A DNA stretch of 62,507 nt from a virus: positions 1 to 62,507 of the IMG/VR virus record IMGVR_UViG_3300028361_000028. One strand, 5' to 3'. The position numbers and the translations under genes are program-made. Positions 35,966-42,952 of this stretch are shown here, in pieces (within the stretch, counting starts at the first letter, position 1; the number at the start of each line of letters is the position of its first letter). A model generated the notes under the pieces. The model saw only the letters and a program-made list of their open reading frames with translations, did not search any database and was not told the origin of the DNA.

Positions 35966-36107
35966 AATTCCTTGTTTCTAAGTGTGTTTTTAAAAAAGCT
36001 ATTTCATTTTCAATGGTGATTTTTTCTTTTCCTTTTGTAACATCTAATATTGTATTTAATAAATTAAGTTTTTTTATTAAATTATCATTCTGTAATTTTT
36101 TTTTCAT
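35949..36107 (-). CDS. Small Lys/Leu-rich helical protein
   Basis: 52 codons from ATG 36107 (MKKKLQNDNLIKKLNLLNTI). The ATG overlaps the TGA stop of the upstream gene (ATGA), so translation is probably coupled; no separate strong ribosome site is needed. It is predicted to be a single long helix pair. Function unknown. Confidence 0.55.
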   Translation of the reverse strand: MKKKLQNDNLIKKLNLLNTILDVTKGKEKITIENEIAFLKTHLETRNYGYER

Positions 36108-36358
36108 AATATTAAATCTTCCTCAGTGTAAACATCTCCGTTTAGTTCAATCTTACTATTTTCATAATTTTCTATGACTCGTCTATAGAATTCTAGTTTA
36201 GCTCCTTCACATGCACCTATTATATCATTAAATGTTGAATAACACTTACCGTTGTGTCTCATATACTTAAGTAATAACTCTGTTATCATAAAATTTAATT
36301 CTCCCGATGTTTCTGGAGTAGTTATGTCGTTTCTTCTAAATTGTTCAATATATGGCAT
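36104..36358 (-). CDS. Conserved small phage protein (DUF6899-like)
   Basis: 84 residues. MPYIEQFRRNDI, then GELNFMITELLLKYMRHNGK, then NDIIGACEGAKLEFYRRVIE and ELNGDVY form a pattern that I recognise from many large phages (GELNY, then LECAKLEFYRR, then NGDVY). The family has no assigned function. GGAG site present. Confidence 0.8.
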   Translation of the reverse strand: MPYIEQFRRNDITTPETSGELNFMITELLLKYMRHNGKCYSTFNDIIGACEGAKLEFYRRVIENYENSKIELNGDVYTEEDLIL

Positions 36359-36370
36359 TATATCTCCTTT

Positions 36371-36559
36371 TTATCCAACACTGATGTTTTTATATAACCA
36401 ACTATCGTAATGTTTTCTAATACTTTTGGCATATTCATGTTTGTCTTTAAACTCTTCTCTTTTGTATATTGATTTGTCTATTAAAAACTTTATTTCCTCG
36501 TCTACAAACTTTTCATCTAAGTCTGTTTCAGGTATTACAAAGAAATCGCTATATTTCAT
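36371..36559 (-). CDS. Small hypothetical protein
   Basis: 62 residues, charged and helical (DEKFVDEEIKFLIDKSIYKR), ending DSWLYKNISVG. AGGAG is present but 11 nt from the ATG, which is long. No family recognised. Confidence 0.6.
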   Translation of the reverse strand: MKYSDFFVIPETDLDEKFVDEEIKFLIDKSIYKREEFKDKHEYAKSIRKHYDSWLYKNISVG

Positions 36560-36611
36560 TTTAAGTTTTCTCCTGATAGTGTTTAAATTTACTTATTAAA
36601 ACATAGTGTTA

Positions 36612-36929
36612 TTATCCCTTTTTTAAACTATCTATATAGAGCATCTGTCTAGCTATAGTAGACATCAGCATTACTTCAATTATATCTGAAGCCACTTCCT
36701 CTGTCGTGGTGTTGAATTTAGTTGCAGTAGTTTTAACTCCCGGATCTATTAACAATTCATTTTCTACTGATTGTATGTACTCCATTACTTCGTATGTTTT
36801 TTCTGTTAGTTTTGGCAAGTCAATTTGATCCTCGAAAGTAGGGTCACTTTGGTAAAGTTTGGACAAGGTTTGCCCAAGGTTGTTCATAATTTCTTGTTTC
36901 TCTATAAAATCTGATAATTTACTCGTCAT
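36612..36929 (-). CDS. Small acidic helical hypothetical protein
   Basis: 105 residues, predicted helical throughout, acidic (SKLYQSDPTFEDQIDLPKLT). A C-terminal MLMSTIARQMLYIDSLKKG ends it. AAGGG precedes the start. No family recognised. Confidence 0.65.
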   Translation of the reverse strand: MTSKLSDFIEKQEIMNNLGQTLSKLYQSDPTFEDQIDLPKLTEKTYEVMEYIQSVENELLIDPGVKTTATKFNTTTEEVASDIIEVMLMSTIARQMLYIDSLKKG

Positions 36930-36943
36930 AATTAGTCCCTTAA

Positions 36944-37144
36944 TTAAATTTTATTAAATAAATCATCTATTGCATCAATTAAAGATGTTTTTAATTTAGC
37001 TAGATCATTAGATTGCATAGTTATAACTGGTTGCTTTTGTTCTGTACCATCTTCAAATACTATTCTTATATCACTAACACCGGTAGCAAAATTTCTATCA
37101 TGTAATCCAATTGTTGCTATTAGTTGATATTTATTTTTCTTCAT
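36944..37144 (-). CDS. Small hypothetical protein, first gene after a promoter
   Basis: 66 residues; beta-strand-rich N terminus (KYQLIATIGLHDRNFATGVS) and a helical C terminus. It is the first gene after the best promoter in the window (37188-37215) and has an AAGGAA site, so it is probably well expressed early. No family recognised. Confidence 0.68.
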   Translation of the reverse strand: MKKNKYQLIATIGLHDRNFATGVSDIRIVFEDGTEQKQPVITMQSNDLAKLKTSLIDAIDDLFNKI

Positions 37145-37187
37145 TTTTAATTCCTTTATTAGTTAATATTATTTCCGACATGTATAT

Positions 37188-37215
37188 ATTATAAGCATGT
37201 TTTTATGTTTGTCAA
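37188..37215 (-). promoter_or_regulatory. Sigma70-type promoter with perfect -35 and -10
   Basis: On the minus strand TTGACA (37215-37210), a 16-nt spacer ending TGCT, and TATAAT (37193-37188), followed by ATATACATG. Both hexamers are consensus. It shares spacer and downstream sequence with the elements at 27298 and 39325. Confidence 0.85.
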
Positions 37216-37218
37216 GTT

Positions 37219-37539
37219 TTATTTACTAAAATATTTTTTACCTAAATGAGTTAGTCTAAATGCAAACATTGAACCACCATTAACATTCCCTCTAACTGTT
37301 ACTTCTAATAATCGCTCATCCGCGAATTCATCTAAATAACCCCAATCATTTTCTTCTATGTCAATATAAACTACATCCGAATTAGGAGACTCTAAGATAG
37401 CTCTTTGTATAGCCCTTCCTTCTGTAGTTTTTAATAAAGCTTTTATATAAGGTTCTCGTTTTTTTATAGCTTTATCTATTTTATATTTTAACCATACAAA
37501 TTTAAATGCATGACTTAGTGCCGAAAGTGGTACAGTCAT
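37219..37539 (-). CDS. Small hypothetical protein
   Basis: 106 residues. A basic helical N-terminal half (KYKIDKAIKKREPYIKALLK) and a beta-rich C-terminal half ending FAFRLTHLGKKYFSK, reminiscent of a winged-helix-like end, but not enough to call DNA binding. It ends just before the promoter at 37188. AGGAGG site. Confidence 0.65.
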   Translation of the reverse strand: MTVPLSALSHAFKFVWLKYKIDKAIKKREPYIKALLKTTEGRAIQRAILESPNSDVVYIDIEENDWGYLDEFADERLLEVTVRGNVNGGSMFAFRLTHLGKKYFSK

Positions 37540-37540
37540 A

Positions 37541-37783
37541 TTAACCCTCCTTTTCTTTTGCTTTAAAGCCTGTATAAAAAGCTATCGCTGTGCCAGCTAC
37601 CGTACTAAATGAGTAGTAAAAAGGCGCGAAGGTATCAATCGCTAACCCAAACAATGAACTAACCATTAATGCTAATGTAATAAAGATATAAATTAATACG
37701 GTGCTAAATAATACTACACGTCTAGCCCTATTAGGCTCTTTCTCTGCCCATTCTATTAGTTCTAATACATTAGTCATTTCCAT
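37541..37783 (-). CDS. Small protein with two membrane segments
   Basis: 80 residues with two transmembrane helices (about residues 23-44, VVLFSTVLIYIFITLALMVS, and 52-70) and charged ends (N-terminal EWAEKEPNRARR, C-terminal KAKEKEG). Holin-like in size and topology, but far from the M15 peptidase and in an early-type operon, so an unknown membrane role is equally likely. Confidence 0.68.
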   Translation of the reverse strand: MEMTNVLELIEWAEKEPNRARRVVLFSTVLIYIFITLALMVSSLFGLAIDTFAPFYYSFSTVAGTAIAFYTGFKAKEKEG

Positions 37784-37789
37784 TATAGT

Positions 37790-37999
37790 TTATCCTTTTT
37801 CTACATTTTCTATATACTCCTTATATAGCTTTAATTCTTTTTTATTTAGCATACGGCATTTAACGGCTGTACCTTTCTGGCTACCTATAAAACAAATTTC
37901 TTCAGTAGTACAATTTTCTGCTTTATGCGGTCGTCCATGTAAACAAGTATCATGACAATGGTCCACTTTCTTTTTTTTATTACATATATAATAGATCAT
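37790..37999 (-). CDS. Small Cys/His-rich protein
   Basis: 69 residues with an N-terminal cluster of Cys and His (CHDTCLHGRPHKAENC, then EEICFIG) that could bind zinc, and a helical Lys/Glu-rich C terminus. AGGGG precedes the ATG. No family recognised. Confidence 0.65.
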   Translation of the reverse strand: MIYYICNKKKKVDHCHDTCLHGRPHKAENCTTEEICFIGSQKGTAVKCRMLNKKELKLYKEYIENVEKG

Positions 38000-38364
38000 A
38001 TTATAAACCCCTGTGTTATAGTATAAGTATTTAGGTACATCTAATATAGCTTTTTAATGACCATAATGGTATTTATGAAATAGATAGTTGATTTAGAACT
38101 GACCATCATGTTCATTATAATTTCAAAGATAAAGGCGCAACTACTATCTTTAAAATTATAACTATAATTGTTATTATTGAAGTATTCAGTCTTCTAGTAT
38201 TCAGTCTTCTAGTATTTACCCCATAGTATTTTTCATACTAGTAATAATGATTGTTTCAAAATAGTGCTTAAATATTTAAATTAAAAAAATAAATAAACAA
38301 AAAAAATATCTGTATTATGTAATAAGTATTTTTAACTACCCACTCACGCAAGAATGTTTTAAAT
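38000..38364. other. Gene-free AT-rich region with hairpin and short direct repeats
   Basis: No plausible gene. It contains a 17-bp-arm inverted repeat at 38115-38161, a direct repeat of AGTATTCAGTCTTCT (twice within 38183-38215), a small ACCATAATGGT palindrome near 38053 and several ACTAGTA/AGTATT words like those in other intergenic regions. Perhaps regulatory for the flanking early operons. Confidence 0.55.
38115..38161 (-). repeat. Large inverted repeat (17-bp arms, 13-nt loop)
   Basis: TTATAATTTCAAAGATA (38115-38131) and its near-complement (38145-38161) differ at one position. In minus-strand RNA that position is a U-G pair so the stem is unbroken, whereas in plus-strand RNA it is a C-A mismatch. 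The loop holds GC-rich AAGGCGCAACTAC. There is no T tract after it, so it is not an ordinary terminator. Confidence 0.65.
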
Positions 38365-38601
38365 TTATAAGCTTTCATTGTACTTATCTGTTCTTAGTTC
38401 TTTATCAGTACCGTCCAGGTAGTTACTTGTTAGACAATAGAACTTATATAGAATGTCCGATACATACTCGGCTTGTTTTTTTAATTCAGGGTTAGATTGC
38501 ACCGCCGGATGATCTACTATATGCTCATTAAATATGTCTACGGCTATATAAGATCTATCCATAACTTCAAAGTAATGATAATCGGTTAATTTATTATCCA
38601 C
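38365..38601 (-). CDS. Conserved-type small phage protein
   Basis: 78 residues from a GTG start with AGGAG 5 nt upstream. FEVMDRSYIAVDIFNEHIVD, then HPAVQSNPELKKQAEYVSDI, then YKFYCLTSN is a helical layout found in small early proteins of other large phages (DR, then DHP, then a helical pair). Function unknown. Confidence 0.7.
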   Translation of the reverse strand: MDNKLTDYHYFEVMDRSYIAVDIFNEHIVDHPAVQSNPELKKQAEYVSDILYKFYCLTSNYLDGTDKELRTDKYNESL

Positions 38602-38641
38602 AGATTCTCCTAGTATTTAATTAGTTAGTAAAACTATAAAA

Positions 38642-38983
38642 CTATATAACTATGAACTGATATAGTATAATTATTCCTAGTACTAATATATTTATTATCT
38701 TTATATGGTTAGTGTATATAAAATTAAGCAACTTATTAGTATCATTTTTAATAACATCTAATGTCGCTGTTTTAAGTTCTATATAAGCTTTATTTAACTC
38801 GTTGATACATTCACTGGACGACTTAATATGTTCTTTAGTCATTTGATGTGTTATTTTAGGGTTATACTCGTTATAGTACCAACCTGTAGGTGATTCTATA
38901 GCCCCGCAATTTAAACACTTCTCTGGAGACCACGAACCTCCAGAGGTATTCGTACTTCTGCTTTGTTGACATTCATTTATCAT
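38642..38983 (-). CDS. Tail-anchored membrane protein with N-terminal zinc-like motif
   Basis: 113 residues. An N-terminal CLNCGAIES pair with a further Cys (NECQQS) could bind metal. A helical central part follows. One C-terminal transmembrane segment (IKIINILVLGIIILYQFIVI) would anchor it in the inner membrane with the N terminus in the cytoplasm. Function unknown. Confidence 0.7.
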   Translation of the reverse strand: MINECQQSRSTNTSGGSWSPEKCLNCGAIESPTGWYYNEYNPKITHQMTKEHIKSSSECINELNKAYIELKTATLDVIKNDTNKLLNFIYTNHIKIINILVLGIIILYQFIVI

Positions 38984-39029
38984 ATTTTAACCCTTTTCTC
39001 CTCCCGCCCTTGTTTAATTTATTACAGTG

Positions 39030-39284
39030 TTATTCCTCATAATATGCTAAACACGTCTCTGTGTTAGGAGGTACTTCAGTGTAACCAGCGTCTATAACCC
39101 TGTAGTGACGGGTATCTTGAAGTTTTTCGGCATTTTCAAAATATTTATTATCACTCATCATTAAAACTATTACACTCAAATTACAGTCAGTTACACCTAG
39201 TCCGATTACAGCGTGACAGGTTTGTGCTGCTAGCTTCTGTGGTGACATTTTTAAATTACGTCTGTATAAAATTTTTACTTTCAT
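39030..39284 (-). CDS. PTH2-like (peptidyl-tRNA hydrolase 2) small protein
   Basis: 84 residues. YRRNLKMSPQKLAAQTCHAV matches the KLAAQxxHA signature of the Pth2 family, and VIDAGYTEVPPNTETCLAYY matches its C-terminal DAGxTEVxPxTxTxLA strand. The protein is shorter than cellular Pth2 (about 115-120 residues), lacking part of the middle. It may hydrolyse peptidyl-tRNA or have been recruited for tRNA binding. It has its own promoter. Confidence 0.82.
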   Translation of the reverse strand: MKVKILYRRNLKMSPQKLAAQTCHAVIGLGVTDCNLSVIVLMMSDNKYFENAEKLQDTRHYRVIDAGYTEVPPNTETCLAYYEE

Positions 39285-39324
39285 TTAAATTCCTTTATGT
39301 AGATAACGTGCATGTGTATATTTA

Positions 39325-39352
39325 AGTATAAGCACTAATAGTTATTTGTCAA
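39325..39352 (-). promoter_or_regulatory. Sigma70-type promoter upstream of the PTH2-like gene
   Basis: On the minus strand TTGACA (39352-39347), a 16-nt spacer ending TGCT and TATACT (39330-39325), followed by an ATACACATG sequence. Same layout as those at 27298 and 37188. The -35 begins only 5 nt after the stop codon of the metacaspase gene. Confidence 0.78.
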
Positions 39353-39356
39353 TGTA

Positions 39357-40286
39357 TTAACTTCCAAAAATATTACGTGATTTAATTAGGGTATTATCTC
39401 CAGTCAGTTGTGGTTCTTGAGTATATCCATTAATATTTAAAGTAGCTGTAATATCTTCATGTATATTAATCCAATTTTTATTAGAATTACTCTTAATTGT
39501 GTTAATTAGGTACGAAGTCATGGCACCTTGCCACTTACCTTCTATATACGCATCAGCCGATGTTTGATTGTCTTTACAACCTGATAGAAGTACATACTCT
39601 TGATAGCTTTTAATTTCTTTATTAAGTCTATTTATAGGAGTATCCACATTATTTCGTATCTGAATATCAATCGGGGGACTTATGAATCTATCCTCCTGTT
39701 TTATAGACCTAGCCATTGAACCACTATGACATGAATCACAAATGAATGTTAAAAACACTCCATTGGCTTTTTTATTGAAATTATGTCGAATAATGTCATC
39801 TGTTAATGGGTCATCCCAATTTAAATCCGTAGGGCAAAGTATTTCATCTAAATGATCATTAAGTTCATCTCCATCACGATCTCTCACTTGAGACCCGTGC
39901 CCTGAAAAATGAAGAACCAATTCATCACCTGGAACAGTGTGACTTAATAACCAGTCTATTCTACTTAAAATGTTCTTTTTAGTAGCTCTTTTGTCTACTA
40001 GTACTCTAACATTGTCTGATGGAAACTTATAGATATTAACTAATACATCGTGCATAGCAACAGCGTCATTTACACAGCCTTTGAGATCTGAGTTAAGGCT
40101 TGAATCATAGATATTAATACCTATAATAACGGCGAACTTAGATGGTTCCCTCTTAGCAGTAATACCCTCTTCTATGGTCTCATCTATAGTGGCGTAAATA
40201 GGGTTATTCTTTATCTCCCCTGTTGTTTCTGGAGTTTTTAATACTGTAGTAATCCAACCCCAAAAGCTTGTTAAAAAGTTTGTCAT
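39357..40286 (-). CDS. Metacaspase/caspase-like cysteine protease (peptidase C14)
   Basis: 309 residues. The p20 core begins near residue 50 (KFAVIIGINIYDSSLNSDLK, GCVNDAVAMHDVL). The catalytic His130 is in VLHFSGHGSQ and Cys186 in FICDSCHSGS; DGDELNDHLDEILCPTDLNW is the typical metacaspase segment between them. The N-terminal 45 residues include a Trp/Phe-rich stretch (MTNFLTSFWGWITTVL) that could be amphipathic. Specificity is probably basic P1 as in other metacaspases. It is co-directional with early genes. Its target is unknown. Confidence 0.92.
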   Translation of the reverse strand: MTNFLTSFWGWITTVLKTPETTGEIKNNPIYATIDETIEEGITAKREPSKFAVIIGINIYDSSLNSDLKGCVNDAVAMHDVLVNIYKFPSDNVRVLVDKRATKKNILSRIDWLLSHTVPGDELVLHFSGHGSQVRDRDGDELNDHLDEILCPTDLNWDDPLTDDIIRHNFNKKANGVFLTFICDSCHSGSMARSIKQEDRFISPPIDIQIRNNVDTPINRLNKEIKSYQEYVLLSGCKDNQTSADAYIEGKWQGAMTSYLINTIKSNSNKNWINIHEDITATLNINGYTQEPQLTGDNTLIKSRNIFGS

Positions 40287-40287
40287 A

Positions 40288-40548
40288 TTATTTCTCCTTA
40301 TTATTTTTATACATCTCTGCTAATAAATCTAATTGAAATTTTTCTGGTAATTCCCAATACTCCCATTCTATTCCTTTTAGTGGTTTTTCACATAAAGATT
40401 GTTTTATGATGTTTCCATCCATTATACACCAACCACCAAATAAAATTTTTATAAAAACATATTTAGATTTTGATGGAAAAACTCTTGATGCAATAAGTAT
40501 TAAAAATTTTGCTATTTGTTCTCGTGCACTCTTATTAGAGTAACTCAT
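40288..40548 (-). CDS. Small protein upstream of the metacaspase
   Basis: 86 residues with a hydrophobic stretch (QIAKFLILIASRVFPSKSKY) and GGWCIMDGNIIKQS. The gap to the metacaspase ATG is only about one codon, so both are co-translated. It may be a partner or substrate of the protease. No family recognised. Confidence 0.65.
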   Translation of the reverse strand: MSYSNKSAREQIAKFLILIASRVFPSKSKYVFIKILFGGWCIMDGNIIKQSLCEKPLKGIEWEYWELPEKFQLDLLAEMYKNNKEK

Positions 40549-40614
40549 TTTTTCTCCTTATTTATTTTTTTAAAATACTAGTTCATAGTTCTTATCCATA
40601 AGTAGGTTTGTTTA

Positions 40615-41727
40615 TTACGAATTATTTAGTAAATAAGCTTTACATATTATGTATAATTCCTTTTCTGTATAATGACCTAATCCCGCATTAAACACCCAAA
40701 TAACCAATCTACAGTTTTCAGGTGTATATCCCTTACTAACATCAATTCTATCAATACTTGGTCCGAATGGGTTTCTCTGAAGAGTGGTATCGTAGTCGAA
40801 TGGTAATTCAGTGACCTCACATAAATTTGACTCTGTCTTCTCGTTTAACCATTTTCTAGTTATACTGTGATCCATATTTTTTTCTTTCGCGCGGACTTTT
40901 GAGTACACAAACAACCGTCTTAGTTTAAACTCCTTAGGGTTTTCTGTCCTTAGTTTTTCTAATCGTTCTTTCTGGTCTCTACTATAGTCATTAGGCGTCT
41001 TATAGTTGGCTATTCGCTCTAATCTCTTACGTTCTTTTTCTAGCTCTCTAATTTCTTTTAATTTCTTACGTTTTAATACTAGTAAAGCTTGCCGCTCTTT
41101 CTTTTCTTTCTTTTTTATTATTTTACTAAGGTAAAGTTCTTTTTCCCTTATTGCTTCTCTTTCTTCTATTATAAATTGCTCTATAGGTATATTTTTCTTA
41201 TACCACAGATTAGTAAGTCTCCTTAGTTCTCGATAGAGTAGTGTTTGGTGTTCAGTACAACAATAGAAGGTACTGATTATTTTTTTACTGTTATGTCCTT
41301 GTACGAAGCACTTAACTTTAGTAGCTGTGTTAATACTAGGGGTAAACCACTCATGGCAATAAGCACATTTTATTTCTAAATAGTCTCTATCTAGTACTGC
41401 TCTTCTTATCTCATAATATGGAGCTAGTATTTCATACCTCTCGTATAATGGATGTATTTGACCTTTATCAATCAATTCGAAGTATCTCTTGTTTTTAATT
41501 ACCTTAGCTTCCTCTACTTCTTCCCAATCTTTAAGTTCTTCCTCTGATGGTTTATACTTATGTTTACACTTGGCACCACAGAATAATGACTGGTGTTGAT
41601 TTGAAGTTAAATACGGCTCGCCACAGTTCTTGCATGCATCCTTATATATATAGGAGCACCCTTTTCTCCTAAAGAACCCGTTCCTACTAAGTGTCATTTG
41701 ATCCAGTTTTTCATAACACAATCTCAT
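40615..41727 (-). CDS. HNH-type homing endonuclease (SIDRID subtype), zinc fingers and long basic linker
   Basis: 370 residues from ATG 41727, which has GAGGAGG 6 nt upstream (an ATG five codons earlier is rejected). N-terminal zinc modules (CKNCGEPYL, CGAKC; CAYCHEWF), a very Lys/Arg/Glu-rich helix around residues 200-260, and a C-terminal nuclease LCEVTELPFDYD, then GPSIDRIDVSKGYTPENCRL. The end resembles the neighbour at 41711-42064. It overlaps that gene by 17 nt. Confidence 0.85.
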   Translation of the reverse strand: MRLCYEKLDQMTLSRNGFFRRKGCSYIYKDACKNCGEPYLTSNQHQSLFCGAKCKHKYKPSEEELKDWEEVEEAKVIKNKRYFELIDKGQIHPLYERYEILAPYYEIRRAVLDRDYLEIKCAYCHEWFTPSINTATKVKCFVQGHNSKKIISTFYCCTEHQTLLYRELRRLTNLWYKKNIPIEQFIIEEREAIREKELYLSKIIKKKEKKERQALLVLKRKKLKEIRELEKERKRLERIANYKTPNDYSRDQKERLEKLRTENPKEFKLRRLFVYSKVRAKEKNMDHSITRKWLNEKTESNLCEVTELPFDYDTTLQRNPFGPSIDRIDVSKGYTPENCRLVIWVFNAGLGHYTEKELYIICKAYLLNNS

Positions 41728-42064
41728 TGTTATCCTCCTCATACTTCTTCACAAATGCAGCAGCCCAATAGGCAAACACTTCCTCAGGAAACTCACATTT
41801 GGCCGTATTATACATATGACAAACCATTTGGCAGTTATTTTCTGTATATCCTTTGTTTGAATCTACTCTATCAATACTTGGGTAGTAGGGATTTACATAC
41901 GGATCTCTGTGAGTCTTAAAAGGCAAGCCAGTGACCTCACAACGACCAGCATCCAATTTATCACGTATCCAGTTAGGTGTTAAACTAAACGGGATATTTT
42001 TTCGGCGGGCGCGCTTTTCAAGTTTTTGTAGTTTGTTGTTTAAATTACTAAAATAATTATCCAT
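41711..42064 (-). CDS. Small HNH-type endonuclease (SIDRVD subtype)
   Basis: 117 residues from ATG 42064 (AAGGA 7 nt upstream); an in-frame ATG at 42097 would add 11 residues. Basic N-terminal helix (KLQKLEKRARRKNIPFSLTP), then CEVTGLPFKTH, YPSIDRVDSNKGYTENNCQM and a helical end. The same core as the neighbour at 40615-41727, without zinc fingers. It is the last minus-strand gene before the divergent switch. Confidence 0.8.
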   Translation of the reverse strand: MDNYFSNLNNKLQKLEKRARRKNIPFSLTPNWIRDKLDAGRCEVTGLPFKTHRDPYVNPYYPSIDRVDSNKGYTENNCQMVCHMYNTAKCEFPEEVFAYWAAAFVKKYEEDNNEIVL

Positions 42065-42097
42065 GGTTGGTTCCTTTTTTTTATCTTTTTCCCCCAT

Positions 42098-42622
42098 CTC
42101 TTCTTCGGAGGTAAGTCCTAATCGTGGTTGTTTGTCAGCAGTGCTTCAAAAATAAATAATCAATAGAAAGGTGTTCTGACGAGTTAGATACTAAAGGTCT
42201 TCAGTACTAAAGGTCTTCAGTACTAATAGTTTAAGTACTAATAGTTTAAGTACTAATAGTTTAAGTACTAAAGGTCTTCAGTATTGATAGTTTAAGTACT
42301 AAAGGTCTTCAGTACTGATGAGTTAGATACTATGTAGTTACTGCCTATATAGTAGTTAGTTTAATATAGCCTAAAGGTACTACTATCGTGGTCTAATACA
42401 ATTTTAGAACCCCCAAAATAAGTGGGACAGGGACACTGTAGTATGATAGAGTATTATTGCATACATACAATACATTATAGGCCCCTTACTTCTTATTTAG
42501 TAGAGTGCCTTTATGCGATGACAGCTCTATGATAAACATACCAGCCGGGTGAGTCGGTTTGATATGAGATCAAGTTTGATCCCCCCCCCTCCCCCTGGGA
42601 GGCAACTACAAAGGAGATTATT
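42098..42622. other. Divergent control region between leftward and rightward genes
   Basis: All genes to the left read leftward and nearly all to the right read rightward. No gene is visible in this 525-nt space. It contains the 10-unit repeat array (42176-42340), AT-rich sequence after it, a TTGCATACATACAATACATTATAGG promoter-like patch (weak) near 42458, and a C-rich tract near 42581. It is the most likely place for an origin or master switch in this window. Confidence 0.65.
42176..42340. repeat. Tandem 15/16-bp repeat array, iteron-like
   Basis: Ten tandem units built on AGTACT. Type A is AGTACTAAAGGTCTTC (16 bp), type B is AGTACTAATAGTTTA (15 bp) and type C is AGTACTGATGAGTTA, which occurs once near each edge. 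The order is C-A-A-B-B-B-A-B-A-C. CTGAYGAGTTAGATACTA occurs at both edges (42176-42193 and 42315-42332, one mismatch). Each AGTACT is palindromic, so the array could bind a row of protein dimers at about 1.5-turn spacing. Confidence 0.85.
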
Positions 42623-42856
42623 ATGACTACCACACAAAAGACTTATGAGCAAGTAATCGAGACTAAGGAATCTTATATTGATGTATATCAGCCAGTTGCA
42701 GGTTGGAAACCTCAACTAATGGTTTGGATGGAAGAGGATGGCATGACTGGATTTGTATGTCTCAACACAAGCTACTTCGCATATGAAACAAGGGAGAAGG
42801 CTGTTGTTGAGGCTAAGCAGTGGGCTGAGGATGAGGATATAGCCTATGTAGAATAA
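42623..42856 (+). CDS. Small hypothetical protein, first rightward gene
   Basis: 77 residues (TYEQVIETKESYIDVYQPVA, then YETREKAVVEAKQWAEDEDI), alpha/beta and acidic at the end. AAGGAG stands before the ATG. The hammerhead ribozyme begins 5 nt after its stop codon. No family recognised. Confidence 0.75.
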   Translation: MTTTQKTYEQVIETKESYIDVYQPVAGWKPQLMVWMEEDGMTGFVCLNTSYFAYETREKAVVEAKQWAEDEDIAYVE

Positions 42857-42861
42857 ACAAT

Positions 42862-42918
42862 CCGAAACGGGACTATACATCCCGTCTACAGCCTTAAGCA
42901 AGCTGTACTGATGAAGGT
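42862..42918 (+). ncRNA. Type II hammerhead ribozyme
   Basis: Contiguous core: GAAA (42864-42867), stem III ACGGGA/TCCCGT (42867-42872 with 42880-42885), GTC cleavage triplet ending at C42886, stem I TACAGC/GCTGTA (42887-42892 with 42902-42907), and CTGATGA (42908-42914). Stem II is the open stem and short: G42916-C42862, G42917-U42861 and U42918-A42860, next to an A-C at the usual G-C position 10.1/11.1. Predicted cut is between 42886 and 42887, inside the mRNA spacer between two small genes. Confidence 0.82.
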
Positions 42919-42952
42919 AGCTTAATTAATATATAACTTAAGGAGACTTATC

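Noticed and set aside
42098-42330. Repeat array as a CRISPR
   Set aside because: Units are contiguous with no unique spacers and no cas genes are near.
42316-42332. Second hammerhead candidate at CTGATGAG in the repeat array
   Set aside because: No GAAA and no stem III or I can be formed around it; the match is part of the repeat unit.
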